The notes: generated from the sequence alone by a model not told the origin. DNA of 64,000 nucleotides from Phaseolus vulgaris (GCF_000499845.2 NW_027174123.1:61140-125139), one strand, 5' to 3'. Shown: positions 18,890 to 29,146, counted from the first letter of the stretch. Made by a program: numbers and translations.

Positions 18890-21844
18890 TCAACTAAAAT
18901 AAAACTTTAAATGACTTGTATTCCATGTGCTTGGTACTATTTTTTCTTCTAAAGTTTCCAATCTGTATGCTCCATTGTGCAAATTTTCGAGTATTCTGAA
19001 TGGACCTTCCCAGTTAGACGCCAATTTTCCATGTCGCGGATCTTTTCGGGCATTAGTGCGCATTCTCCATACTAAATCCCCCTCCTTAAAATTCCTGAAT
19101 TTTACTTTCGCATTGAACCTTTTCATTGCTCTTCTTTTTACTGCTGCCTCTTTTATTTTCGCCCGCTCTCTAAGTTCTTCAATGAGATCTAGGTCGGTTC
19201 TTAAACATTCATTGTTTATGTTCCAGTCTTCTATTTGGCTTCGTAATGTTGGCTCGGTTACTTCTATAGGCAGCATTGCATCCGTTCCATAGGTGAGGTT
19301 GAAGGGTGTTTCGCCAGTTGAGGTTTGTGGCGTGCACCGATATGCCCATAATATTTCTGGTAATTTTTCTGCCCACAAACCCTTGGCGTCTCCTAACCTT
19401 TTTTTCAATTGTCCTAGGATAACTTTGTTAGCGGCCTCTGCCTGTCCATTTTTCTGTGGGTGTTCAACGGAGGTGCGGGTTGACTTGATTCCCAAATCTG
19501 CATAAAATTCCATAAGTTTTTTATCAATGAATTGCCGGCCATTATCGGTTATTATGGTGTGTGGGATTCCGAATCGACAGATTATATTTTTCCAAATGAA
19601 TGTTTGGACTTGTTGAGCTGTTATCGTAGTCAGTGCTTCCGCTTCTATCCACTTGGTAAAATAATCTATAGCGACTATCATGAATTTGGTTTGTCCGCGG
19701 CCAAGTGGAAATGGGCCGAGGATATCAATACCCCATTTTGCAAACGGCCATGGAGAAAAAATTCCTTGTAACTCCTGTGCCGGTATATGATTTAAACTTC
19801 CAAACTCTTGACATTTTCTGCATGTTTTAACATAAATCTCACAGTCTTCTCGGAGTGTTGGCCAATAATATCCGGCTCTGCATACTTTGGTTGCCATTGT
19901 TCGAGCTCCACAATGTAACCCACATACTCCTTCGTGAAGCTCTTTTACCACATATTGGGCCTGCTCCTTGGAGAGACATTTTAACAGAGGTGTTGAATGG
20001 CCACGCTTGTAAAGCTGATCTCCAATTAATACAAAACTAGCTAATCTTTTGGATATTTTCGTATCTAATTGAATACCTTGTTCCTGATTCTTTATGGCTT
20101 CGGTGTATGTCTTTATCCACTCGTCCTTAGCGATGGTAATATTGGAACATTTCTCTACGCCGACCGATGGGTGACTAAGAGTTTGTTGTATGACGGAGTT
20201 GTGTTGGAGTGGCCGCTGTTGACTTGCTAGTTTGGATAAGGAGTCGGCTTTCATGTTTAGCTCTCTCGGAATATAATTTATTTCAGCTTGATTGAAGCAT
20301 TGCATGATATTTAATACCTTATGATAATATTGCATCAGTAAGGGGTCTTTTACCTGATAGTCTCCTCGTACTTGTCCCACGGAAAGCTGGGAATCACTTT
20401 TACAAATGATATTTTCAACTCCCATGTCCCTTGCCAGTAGTAGTCCGGCAATAAGAGCTTCGTATTCGGCTTGGTTGTTAGATGTCCTGAACTCGAACCG
20501 CAATGCCATCTCAACTTGGAAGTTGTCTGGTCCTTCAAGGACTATTCCTGCCCCGCTTCCTTTTTTGCTTGACGCGCCGTCTACATACAACATCCATCGC
20601 TCCTGCTGCACTGTTGTCGGCATATGGATGATGAAATCCACAAGGGATTGGGCTTTGATTGGTCCTCTTGGTTCATACCGAATCCCATATTCTGAAAGTT
20701 CCATGGACCATGTGACCATTCTGCCGGCCAGCTCCGGTTTTCTTAAGATTTTTGATATTGGATAATCCGTCCTCACAATTATCTGATGATTCTGAAAGTA
20801 TGGCCGAAGACGTCGTGCGGCGTATACCAGAGTTAAGGAAATTTTTTCCACCTTGGGATATCGGGTTTCAGCACTCTGGAGGGATCTACTTACAAAGTAT
20901 ATTGGTTTTTGATCTGGAGTTTCTTGGATTAACGCCGCTCCTATGGCTTGATTGGAAGTTGCGAGGTAGACTATGATGGGTTGGGTACAATCAGGCTTGA
21001 CCAGGATTGGTGGTTGTGCCACCATGCTTTTGATTTGAGAGAAAGCTTGCTCGCAGTGGTCATTCCACTCGAAGGTTTCAGATTTCTTTAACAAATTTAC
21101 TATTGGTTTGGTTTTTTCGGCTAGGACTGGTAAGAACCTTGACAATGAGTTTAGTTTCCCCACTAATCTTTGGACCTCTTTTAAATTTTTTGGTCTTCCC
21201 ATTTGCATAATTGCTTCACATTTGTCAGGATTGGCTTCAATGCCTCTGTTGGTTAGCATAAAACCCAGAAATTTTCCACCTTTGACGCCAAACACGCATT
21301 TTTCTGGATTGAGGCGTAGATTGTACTCTCTTATGCGTGAAAACACCTCTTCAAGATTTTCTAAATGTTTCTCCACTTCGCTTGATTTCACAACCATATC
21401 GTCCACATATATTTCAATGATTCTTCCGATTTGATTTGTGAACACCTTATCCATCAGTCTTTGATACGTTGCCCCGGCATTTTTCAAACCGAAAGGCATG
21501 ACTTTGTAACAATAATTCGTTGTATCTGTGGTGAAAGCTGTTTTTGACACGTCCGGGCCATACATTTGTATTTGGTTATACCCTGAGTATGCATCGAGAA
21601 AACTCATCATCTCCTGTCCCGACGCTCCATCCACCAATCGGTCTATGTTGGGTAATGGATATGTATCTTTCGGACAAGCCTTATTGAGGTCCGTATAGTC
21701 TGTACACATTCTCCACCTTCCGTTCGGTTTTTTTACGAGTACCACATTGGACAACCATGTTGTGTATTGAGCTTCCCGGATGAAACCAGCCTGCATTAGC
21801 TTCTCGGTCTCTGCTATTGCTGCTTGTCGTCTTTCCTCCCCCAA
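18890..21844 (-). CDS. pol: Tat pol: reverse transcriptase, two RNase H domains, integrase
   Basis: 984 uninterrupted residues from the first Met; the RT frame is open back to about 21880. RT: VKKPNGRWRMCTDY (38-50), FLDAYSGYNQI (82-92), MPFGLKNAGATYQRLMD (116-132), catalytic YVDD at 146-149. Gypsy RNase H at about 290-400 has lost its first acidic residue (YLATSNQAIGAAL where the family has an Asp). The second, archaeal-type RNase H at about 417-540 keeps D422, E460, D484 and D534. Integrase: zinc motif H637, H644, C675, C678 and core D707, D767, E803 (D-35-E spacing), with a C-terminal WEGPF-type domain. All catalytic residues of RT, second RNase H and integrase are present. The frame differs from the gag-protease frame, so the polyprotein is broken unless a frameshift is made. 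Confidence 0.93.
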   Translation of the reverse strand: MGEERRQAAIAETEKLMQAGFIREAQYTTWLSNVVLVKKPNGRWRMCTDYTDLNKACPKDTYPLPNIDRLVDGASGQEMMSFLDAYSGYNQIQMYGPDVSKTAFTTDTTNYCYKVMPFGLKNAGATYQRLMDKVFTNQIGRIIEIYVDDMVVKSSEVEKHLENLEEVFSRIREYNLRLNPEKCVFGVKGGKFLGFMLTNRGIEANPDKCEAIMQMGRPKNLKEVQRLVGKLNSLSRFLPVLAEKTKPIVNLLKKSETFEWNDHCEQAFSQIKSMVAQPPILVKPDCTQPIIVYLATSNQAIGAALIQETPDQKPIYFVSRSLQSAETRYPKVEKISLTLVYAARRLRPYFQNHQIIVRTDYPISKILRKPELAGRMVTWSMELSEYGIRYEPRGPIKAQSLVDFIIHMPTTVQQERWMLYVDGASSKKGSGAGIVLEGPDNFQVEMALRFEFRTSNNQAEYEALIAGLLLARDMGVENIICKSDSQLSVGQVRGDYQVKDPLLMQYYHKVLNIMQCFNQAEINYIPRELNMKADSLSKLASQQRPLQHNSVIQQTLSHPSVGVEKCSNITIAKDEWIKTYTEAIKNQEQGIQLDTKISKRLASFVLIGDQLYKRGHSTPLLKCLSKEQAQYVVKELHEGVCGLHCGARTMATKVCRAGYYWPTLREDCEIYVKTCRKCQEFGSLNHIPAQELQGIFSPWPFAKWGIDILGPFPLGRGQTKFMIVAIDYFTKWIEAEALTTITAQQVQTFIWKNIICRFGIPHTIITDNGRQFIDKKLMEFYADLGIKSTRTSVEHPQKNGQAEAANKVILGQLKKRLGDAKGLWAEKLPEILWAYRCTPQTSTGETPFNLTYGTDAMLPIEVTEPTLRSQIEDWNINNECLRTDLDLIEELRERAKIKEAAVKRRAMKRFNAKVKFRNFKEGDLVWRMRTNARKDPRHGKLASNWEGPFRILENLHNGAYRLETLEEKIVPSTWNTSHLKFYFS

Positions 21845-23790
21845 CTTTCTTCGTTTCTGAGATACCGGTTTCGCTTCTCGGCAAATTTATGACAAATTAT
21901 CCTCGGATCAATTCCAGGTATATCAGATGGCGTCCAGGCAAATAAGTCTTTGTTAGTACGTAACAATGTGATGAGTTTGTGTAACAAGTCTTCGGGTAGG
22001 CTGCCACTTATATAAGTGCATTGCTTCTCGTCCTGTCCGAGTATTACAGCCGTAGTCTCTTCTTTTGGTTCTAGTCTTTCATCATTGATTCTCGGATCTA
22101 GATCTGCCATCGCCACCATTCTTTCGGTATCTGTGTGTTCTTTCAGGTTCATCTTCAAACCTATTGCATAACATTCTCGAGCATCCCTTTGGTTAACATA
22201 AACAGTCGCGATCTCCCCCTTTTCGGTTGGGAATTTCATTGCTAAATGCGGGGTTGAGACTATTGCTCCCAACTCATTCAAAGAAGATCGTCCTAACAAC
22301 ACATTATAGGACGTGGAAGCATCTACCACCAAATATCTGATCTTGATCTTTTTGGTCTTAGTTCCTCTTCCAAAGGTAGTCATCAGGTCAATATATCCTT
22401 TCGTACTAACTCTTTCGTCTGAAAACCCGATGATTTGTTCTCGGAAAGGTACAATGTCTTCTTCTTTTAGATGTAATCTTTTGAAAGTATCCCAAAACAG
22501 AATATCCACTGAGCTCCCTTGATCGACCAAGGTTTTCATGATGGCGTATTCGGCTATTTCGACTGTTATTACCATGGGATCGTCATGGTCAGGATCAATG
22601 TCTTGAAAATCCTCGTCTGTAAAAAGCATTGGTGGCAAAGTTCTTTTTTTGAAGATGTGATTGATGGTCCTGATGCTTCTCCAATGTTGTTTTCTTGCTG
22701 ATGACGACTCCTTTCCAGAGAAACCACCAGAAATAGTATTTATAAACCCCCTGACGGGTCTTCCCAAACTTCGTTCCCTGCTTCTTCTCATTGGTTGTGT
22801 GTTTTGGTAAACTCTGTTGTTTCGTTCTTCTGATCTCCCACTTCTTCTGCCATCTTTTTTATCTATTCTTTTTTCTCTTTCGACTCTCTCTACCCTTCTT
22901 TCTCCTGCTTCTATCCCTTGCACCCTTCTCCCCGGGCTCATCCTCAGTCTTACGTTTCCTCCTTGAACAAAGCGTTTTAATTGCCCTGCTTGAACCAACT
23001 CCTCTATTCTGTCTTTTAATCTGATACATTCCTCTGTATGATGGCCATGATTTTTATGATACTCACAATGTTTGGTACGGTCGGCATTTTCCGGTGTTCG
23101 TGCTTTCCTAGGTGGTGGTATAATTTCTGTGGACATGGCTTCTTGTAAGACCCTTGCTCTGTTCGTATTCAAGGGTGTGTATTGCTGGAATCTCCGGCTT
23201 CTGAATTCTTCCCTGGCTCTTCTAACCATAGGTCTACTTTCTTTCTCTGTTTGTTTTCTTTCACTTCCATCAATCCTCACGTGATTCCGAAACTCTCTCA
23301 GTTCTTCCATTTGCATGAACTTTGACGCTCGTTGTCTCAATTCGTCTAAGCTAGTCGCAGGTTTCTTGCACAAGCTGTCAGCAAACGGCCCCGGTTTTAA
23401 TGCTGTTATCATATGGTGCATGGTGACTTCGGGGCTGAGATTTCGGATTCCTAGGGCAACTCTCCCGAAACGTTCCATGAACATCCTTAAGGACTCTCCG
23501 TTCTCCTGTCTTATGTTTACCAAAGCAATTGATGTTAAATGGTGAGGACGACTAGTTGCAAACTGAGCGCCAAACTTCTCTATCAGCGTATCAAAACAAT
23601 CTATACTCAAAGGTGGGAGGCGTGTGAACCAGCTCAGCGCTGCCCCCTTCAGAGTCGTAGGAAACACTCTGCACATGATAGCATCATTCCATGTGTACAA
23701 GCTAATTTGAGTGGTATATATTGCGATGTGCTCATCGGGATCGATGCTCCCATCATATTTGTCAATGGTCAAATTCCTCCAATTGCGGGC
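21814..23790 (-). CDS. gag: Tat gag (main part) and aspartic protease
   Basis: A 652-codon frame from an internal Met at 23772; the frame is open slightly upstream. Gag core at about 20-160 (AALSWFTRLPPLSI, HHMITALKPGPFADSL, SLDELRQRASKFMQMEELRE). Zinc knuckle C236-x2-H239-x4-H244-x4-C249, the variant typical of Tat gags. An Arg-rich linker follows, then an aspartic protease with LVDQGSSVDIL (catalytic D417) and VLLGRSSLNELGA at about 491. The frame runs into overlap with the RT frame and stops at 21814. The true gag start lies in the separate frame 24134-23769, so this part is cut off from its N-terminus by a 1-nt shift near 23780. Confidence 0.88.
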   Translation of the reverse strand, partial: ARNWRNLTIDKYDGSIDPDEHIAIYTTQISLYTWNDAIMCRVFPTTLKGAALSWFTRLPPLSIDCFDTLIEKFGAQFATSRPHHLTSIALVNIRQENGESLRMFMERFGRVALGIRNLSPEVTMHHMITALKPGPFADSLCKKPATSLDELRQRASKFMQMEELREFRNHVRIDGSERKQTEKESRPMVRRAREEFRSRRFQQYTPLNTNRARVLQEAMSTEIIPPPRKARTPENADRTKHCEYHKNHGHHTEECIRLKDRIEELVQAGQLKRFVQGGNVRLRMSPGRRVQGIEAGERRVERVEREKRIDKKDGRRSGRSEERNNRVYQNTQPMRRSRERSLGRPVRGFINTISGGFSGKESSSARKQHWRSIRTINHIFKKRTLPPMLFTDEDFQDIDPDHDDPMVITVEIAEYAIMKTLVDQGSSVDILFWDTFKRLHLKEEDIVPFREQIIGFSDERVSTKGYIDLMTTFGRGTKTKKIKIRYLVVDASTSYNVLLGRSSLNELGAIVSTPHLAMKFPTEKGEIATVYVNQRDARECYAIGLKMNLKEHTDTERMVAMADLDPRINDERLEPKEETTAVILGQDEKQCTYISGSLPEDLLHKLITLLRTNKDLFAWTPSDIPGIDPRIICHKFAEKRNRYLRNEESWGRKDDKQQ

Positions 23791-24134
23791 AACGGGGTAT
23801 CAACTATAACATCATAAAACGGATGTTTTCTAGAAGATGTTCCTGCCGAGACCCCAGAGTTCTCAAGCCATTTTTTTTTGGTTTGGGAACTTTCGTTGCG
23901 GTAAAGCCTTTCGTTCACTGGTGTTCCTAGTTGAACGGTTCCGAAGGATGTATTCAAAACCGTGTCTTCATGTATTTTTCTCCTCATGCGTGCATTTTCG
24001 GCTCTCAAGATACTTAACTCTTCTTCGTTACTCTTCTTTAGGGCCTCAAATTCTTTTTCTAGTTGAACCAACATTGTCATTGGTATGTTAGCATTATCTT
24101 CACGATCTCCACTCTGTTCCCCCTCTTGGCTCAT
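23769..24134 (-). CDS. Tat gag N-terminus (frame-broken from the rest)
   Basis: 121 codons starting MSQEGEQSGDRE, with a short coiled coil (LEKEFEALKKSNEEELSIL). It ends PAIGGI-stop exactly where the other frame continues NWRNLTIDKYDG. A single-nucleotide change near 23780 explains the break. The same break is present in the second copy (26429-26064), so it predates the block duplication. Confidence 0.75.
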   Translation of the reverse strand: MSQEGEQSGDREDNANIPMTMLVQLEKEFEALKKSNEEELSILRAENARMRRKIHEDTVLNTSFGTVQLGTPVNERLYRNESSQTKKKWLENSGVSAGTSSRKHPFYDVIVDTPLPAIGGI

Positions 24135-24169
24135 CTTGCCTTCTACTTTTCCTTCTGACTAGTTCTCGG

Positions 24170-24187
24170 GCCCCACGGTGGGCGCCA
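24170..24187 (-). other. Tat primer-binding site
   Basis: Minus strand TGGCGCCCACCGTGGGGC, 3 nt inside the 5' LTR. The leading TGG pairs with a tRNA CCA end; I do not assign the tRNA. Confidence 0.7.
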
Positions 24188-24190
24188 AAA

Positions 24191-24725
24191 TGTTCTTACA
24201 AAAAAGGGACCAAGAACACTCGAACCGAAACGATAAGATGGCCTCCTTCTTGATCTTCTGATTTCGGGCTATACTCTCGGTTTGCTATTGGGCTGGACTG
24301 CTTGTGTTCCTCTCGGCTGCTTCTTTCGGCTATTCCTTTCGGTTGATGTTCCTCACGAGTGGGGGGATGTACCTGCAAGTTGCTCCGATGCCAAAGTCAG
24401 AGACAATGTAATGGTTTTTTCAGATAAAACTAAGCTTACCTTTTTCTTGTGTTGACTTCCTATTTATAGGGTTTCGTTGATGGGCCTTCTACAGTACTTT
24501 TGGACTTTCTTCCCACACCTTTTTATTATTTTTACACCCCCTTGTGCAAGTTCCTTATATTATCCTTTTAGGTTTCGGTCCAGACCTTTCGGTTTTTGTT
24601 TAACACTTTGTTCATTGAACATGTAGTTCTCGCATATAGTTCTCGGCATGTAGTTTTTGTTTAACACTTTGTTCATTGAACATGTAGTTCTCGGCATATA
24701 GTTCTCGTTTTAGGCTACTAGTACA
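24191..24725 (-). repeat. Tat 5' LTR (535 bp)
   Basis: Differs from 15314-15850 only by two single-base deletions (CTCG-CATATAG near 24633 and CTCG-TTTTAGG near 24707). Followed by the target duplication GTGAT. Confidence 0.9.
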
Positions 24726-24872
24726 GTGATGAAAGAGACTTGGTTTATTAATTTTAAAGAACCTGGCACAAATATTTTATTGAGAACATGGAACAAATGA
24801 CTCACCTATTATTTGTTTGCAACCTTCACGAGCATAAAATATTTTGAATTTTTAGATGATAATTTATTTTTA

Positions 24873-25218
24873 CATCAGAGTTATCTTATTTAATGTAATC
24901 AGAATTATTTATGCCTCGTTCGGCATCAGAATTATCTTATTACTTTAATGTAATCCGAATTATTTATGCCTCGTTCGGCATCAAAATTATCTTATTACTA
25001 ATGTAATCAGAATTATTTATGTCTCGTTCGGCATCAGAATTATTTATGCCTCGTCCGGCATAAATTCGATTTTTTGAATCCAACAAGTACTTGGGCAATG
25101 GACCCATACAATGACCCGACCAGAATAACTTTACCTGATGACGTGTACCCTAGTTTCTTCCAGCGTCTTCCCCAACACAAAACAGGCTACTAGAAATCAG
25201 CATTCTACTTCTTTTGCA
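24873..25218 (+). repeat. Copy of the minisatellite end plus ZPR1 promoter/5'UTR
   Basis: Matches 30483-30828 (offset 5610) with a few changes. It holds about 3.5 of the 55-bp units (to about 25068), then the ZPR1 upstream region (TGACGTGT at 25139-25146) up to 71 bp before where the ATG would be. It ends at the 5-bp microhomology TTGCA (25214-25218), where antisense gag begins. No ZPR1 coding sequence is included. Confidence 0.88.
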
Positions 25219-26429
25219 CCCTTCTCCCCGGGCTCATCCTCAGTCTTACGTTTCCTCCTTGAACAAAGCGTTTTAATTGCCCTGCTTGAACCAACTCCTC
25301 TATTCTGTCTTTTAATCTGATACATTCCTCTGTATGATGGCCATGATTTTTATGATACTCACAATGTTTGGTACGGTCGGCATTTTCCGGTGTTCGTGCT
25401 TTCCTAGGTGGTGGTATAATTTCTGTGGACATGGCTTCTTGTAAGACCCTTGCTCTGTTCGTATTCAAGGGTGTGTATTGCTGGAATCTCCGGCTTCTGA
25501 ATTCTTCCCTGGCTCTTCTAACCATAGGTCTACTTTCTTTCTCTGTTTGTTTTCTTTCACTTCCATCAATCCTCACGTGATTCCGAAACTCTCTCAGTTC
25601 TTCCATTTGCATGAACTTTGACGCTCGTTGTCTCAATTCGTCTAAGCTAGTCGCAGGTTTCTTGCACAAGCTGTCAGCAAACGGCCCCGGTTTTAATGTT
25701 GTTATCATATGGTGCATGGTGACTTCGGGGCTGAGATTTCGGATTCCTAGGGCAACTCTCCCGAAACGTTCCATGAACATCCTTAAGGACTCTCCGTTCT
25801 CCTGTCTTATGTTTACCAAAGCAATTGATGTTAAATGGTGAGGACGACTAGTTGCAAACTGAGCGCCAAACTTCTCTATCAGCATATAAAACAATCTATA
25901 CTCAAAGGTGGGAGGCGTGTGAACCAGCTCAGCGCTGCCCCCTTCAGAGTCGTAGGAAACACTCTGCACATGATAGCATCATTCCATGTGTACAAGCTAA
26001 TTTGAGTGGTATATATTGCGATGTGCTCATCGGGATCGATGCTCCCATCATATTTGTCAATGGTCAAATTCCTCCAATTGCGGGCAACGGGGTATCAACT
26101 ATAACATCATAAAACGGATGTTTTCTAGAAGATGTTCCTGCCGAGACCCCAGAGTTCTCAAGCCATTTTTTTTTGGTTTGGGAACTTTCGTTGCGGTAAA
26201 GCCTTTCGTTCACTGGTGTTCCTAGTTGAACGGTTCCGAAGGATGTATTCAAAACCGTGTCTTCATGTATTTTTCTCCTCATGCGTGCATTTTCGGCTCT
26301 CAAGATACTTAACTCTTCTTCGTTACTCTTCTTTAGGGCCTCAAATTCTTTTTCTAGTTGAACCAACATTGTCATTGGTATGTTAGCATTATCTTCACGA
26401 TCTCCACTCTGTTCCCCCTCTTGGCTCAT
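25219..26429 (-). pseudogene. Truncated second copy of Tat gag
   Basis: Duplicate of 22923-24134. Gag is cut just after the zinc knuckle and Arg-rich segment (last native residues about SPGRRVQ). A new 1-nt deletion near 25883 breaks the core a second time, in addition to the inherited break near 26075. No protease or pol. It lies downstream of, and antisense to, a duplicated ZPR1 promoter. Confidence 0.88.
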
Positions 26430-26485
26430 CTTGCCTTCTACTTTTCCTTCTGACTAGTTCTCGGGCCCCACGGTGGGCGCCAAAA

Positions 26486-27022
26486 TGTTCTTACAAAAAA
26501 GGGACCAAGAACACTCGAACCGAAACGATAAGATGGCCTCCTTCTTGATCTTCTGATTTCGGGCTATACTCTCGGTTTGCTATTGGGCTGGACTGCTTGT
26601 GTTCCTCTCGGCTGCTTCTTTCGGCTATTCCTTTCGGTTGATGTTCCTCACGAGTGGGGGGATGTACCTGCAAGTTGCTCCGATGCCAAAGTCAGAGACA
26701 ATGTAATGGTTTTTTCAGATAAAACTAAGCTTACCTTTTTCTTGTGTTGACTTCCTATTTATAGGGTTTCGTTGATGGGCCTTCTACAGTACTTTTGGAC
26801 TTTCTTCCCACACCTTTTTATTATTTTTACACCCCCTTGTGCAAGTTCCTTATATTATCCTTTTAGGTTTCGGTCCAGACCTTTCGGTTTTTGTTTAACA
26901 CTTTGTTCATTGAACATGTAGTTCTCGGCATATAGTTCTCGGCATGTAGTTTTTGTTTAACACTTTGTTCATTGAACATGTAGTTCTCGGCATATAGTTC
27001 TCAGTTTTAGGCTACTAGTACA
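26486..27022 (-). repeat. Third Tat LTR (537 bp)
   Basis: Full-length LTR next to the truncated gag. It lacks both single-base deletions of the 24191 LTR and has its own G-to-A change (CTCAGTTTTAGG near 27003). Followed by GTGAT and the ZPR1 flank. Confidence 0.9.
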
Positions 27023-28254
27023 GTGATGAAAGAGACTTGGTTTATTAATTTTAAAGAACCTGGCACAAATATTTTATTGAGAACATGGAACAAATGACTC
27101 ACCTATTATTTGTTTGCAACCTTCACGAGCATAAAATATTTTGAATTTTTAGATGATAATTTATTTTTAATGAAACGGGTACCTTATCTTCATAAAAAAG
27201 ATCAAAATATTTTATGATAAAATGTTATTTAGACAGAAATAGTTGAAAGATTAAAATTTTAAAAATTATAGAAGTAATTTTTTTACTTAAAATTATATTA
27301 CTTTAAATTATACCTAAAAAGCTCTCATGGTTTATTTAATTAATTTTTAAGTTTGTATAAGTTAATCTTAAATTAAGAAGTTGATTTCATTTTTGTATCT
27401 ATATTTTTCTTTCTTAAATTTTGTATGAAAATAAATTTATTATTTTGTTATAAAAATTATGGATTCAAATTTTATCTATAACTTTCGTTTGCTCTTAAGT
27501 AGTAGAGGAAAATTACCATAAAAGATAAATAATAATTTCCCTAAGGTATTTAATTTATTTATTTTTTCCTGCAAAAGTTTTTTTTCTCTCTTTTCACTCA
27601 TACCTATCTACTCATGATTGGTGGAAAATTAATGTTCTAATTTTTTTAATACTTTTAATGAAAAGTGATTTAAACCAAATATAATGTTTTTCACGTAGGA
27701 ATAAAAAGATTTCCATTATTTAAATCTATAATTATAACTTTTGTTTTGTAATAATTGTCATTCAAAATGTATTAGTTGTCATTTGGTATTGTGAGAAAAA
27801 TAACGACAAAAAACTAATCCATAAATTCCAGCTCTGTAAGAAAATTATCCAGTACTCGTAAAAGAGGAGTAGTTATAAACATTATAACCATGCTAATATA
27901 TAAGTCCAGTCTTAGCAAGGTTATGCAGAGCGTGGAATGTATGGTATCTCGATTTAGTCTTTTACCAGCAAATTCTTCACGCCCCACATTATCAATGCAT
28001 GTATATGGAGCTTAATGGTCTTCTCCTTCCAGTTGCTGATATTTGTACAAAATCAACACACTGAATTACAATGAAACGTTTTAAAATTACTTCCCAATTT
28101 CAGTATAAAAAAAGAAGAAAATGCCCTTAAATAAAATGGAATACATTCCTTTTGTAGAATATGTTTTCCGAACTCCTTCTGCAGAATATGTTCAGTTTTT
28201 TTTAGAAACATTTTTTTGTATTGTGAATTTTTTGGATTTTTATTTCCGAAACAC
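27023..28254. other. ZPR1 flank then AT-rich spacer; no gene seen
   Basis: 27023-27156 is the ZPR1 downstream flank shared with 40833-40966. From there to about 28254 the sequence is AT-rich with no coding frame, terminal repeats or RNA gene that I recognise. Confidence 0.6.
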
Positions 28255-28790
28255 AATAGTATCTGCTGGAAAAGTTTTTTATGACCTCGTCCGCTGGGTG
28301 GATCCGCCCGGCCTGGAGGGTCTCGGCCATTCCTGACGAAACGGCGGAGATGCCCAGCCTGGATAAGTTCCTCGATCTTTTCCTTAAGGGCCTGACACTC
28401 GTCGGTTGAGTGTCCGGTGTTTTGGTGGTACCGACATTGCTTCCTCCGGTCGGCGTTATTTGTGCTGGCCACCTTCCTTGGGGGAGGGATTAGCTCAGCG
28501 TTGAGGGCTTCGTCCAGAATCCTCCCACGCTCGGTCGTCAGAGGTGTATACCTTGAGAACCGGATCGGTCGTTCCTTTGACCTGGCCGCCCCTGACGATC
28601 CTTCTCTTCCTTGTTTTTCTCCCCACCGGCCTCGGCACGGGCCTGGTTACGAAATTCTCTTAGCTCTTCCAGCTGCATGTACTTAGCAGCTCTCTTTCTC
28701 AGCTCGTCCAGGCTGTCGGCCGGCTGCATGCACAGGTTGTCGGCAAAGGGCCCCGGACGCAGTGCCGTCAGCATGTGCTGGGGTTTCTGT
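28255..28790 (-). pseudogene. Gag fragment of a different Tat-like element
   Basis: Minus-strand pieces MLTALRPGPFADNLCMQPAD, SLDELRKRAAKYMQLEELRE (28774-28538) and, after a frame break, a zinc knuckle CRYHQNTGHSTDEC with LKEKIEELIQAGHLRRFV (28472-28290). Clearly homologous to the gag at 23772 but diverged and much richer in G+C than the AT-rich DNA on either side. Both ends stop abruptly in AT-rich sequence, with no LTR. Probably a fragment carried in by another element or by repair. Confidence 0.8.
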
Positions 28791-29146
28791 TTTGTTTTTA
28801 AAAAAGTTACGTTGTTAGAAAGACCGGATGGGTTGTTACAAAGACTGGATTAGGTTGGATAAATAAAAATACAGAAACGTTGTGATAGATTTTTTTTTAA
28901 GTTGTCGATGAATTTGTCCAATCTAACTTATTTACCTTCTTAATAATTTTTTCTTATTAAATACTATTAACAAAATTAAATATTTTTTCACCTAAAACAA
29001 TTAAAACTAATGCTAAAAAATAACTTGTTTTTTTTTATTAAATAACATTAAACATTCATCGTAGTAACCTGCAAGGTAAAATGCAATTTATTTTAAACAC
29101 ATTAGATTGAATAAAACTCATCCAACAGTTTAAATGTCAACCGCGT
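28791..29146. other. AT-rich spacer; nothing recognised
   Basis: No open frame or repeat structure seen between the gag fragment and the promoter-like repeat. Confidence 0.5.

Larger units (their letters stand above)
15314..24725 (-). mobile_element. Full-length Ty3/gypsy Tat-lineage LTR retrotransposon (9.4 kb)
   Basis: LTRs at 15314-15850 and 24191-24725 (ends TGTTCTT...TAGTACA). The perfect 5-bp target duplication GTGAT lies at 15309-15313 and 24726-24730. Minus-strand order: LTR, primer site, gag, protease, RT, gypsy RNase H, archaeal-type RNase H, integrase, 64-bp tandem repeats, an antisense gene, polypurine tract, LTR. Two RNase H domains plus an extra antisense reading frame before the 3' LTR define the Tat lineage (Grande/Retand/Ogre group). 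The LTRs differ only by two 1-nt deletions in the right copy, so insertion is recent. The uninterrupted target is present at 40833-40837. Two frame breaks (near 23780 and 21885) suggest that this copy is not autonomous. Confidence 0.92.
22918..24872. repeat. Tandem block A1 (gag + LTR + ZPR1 flank)
   Basis: This stretch recurs at 25214-27169 (offset 2296, then 2295) almost identically, including the LTR, GTGAT and about 145 bp of ZPR1 downstream flank. A1 then jumps to minisatellite sequence at 24873. Confidence 0.9.
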
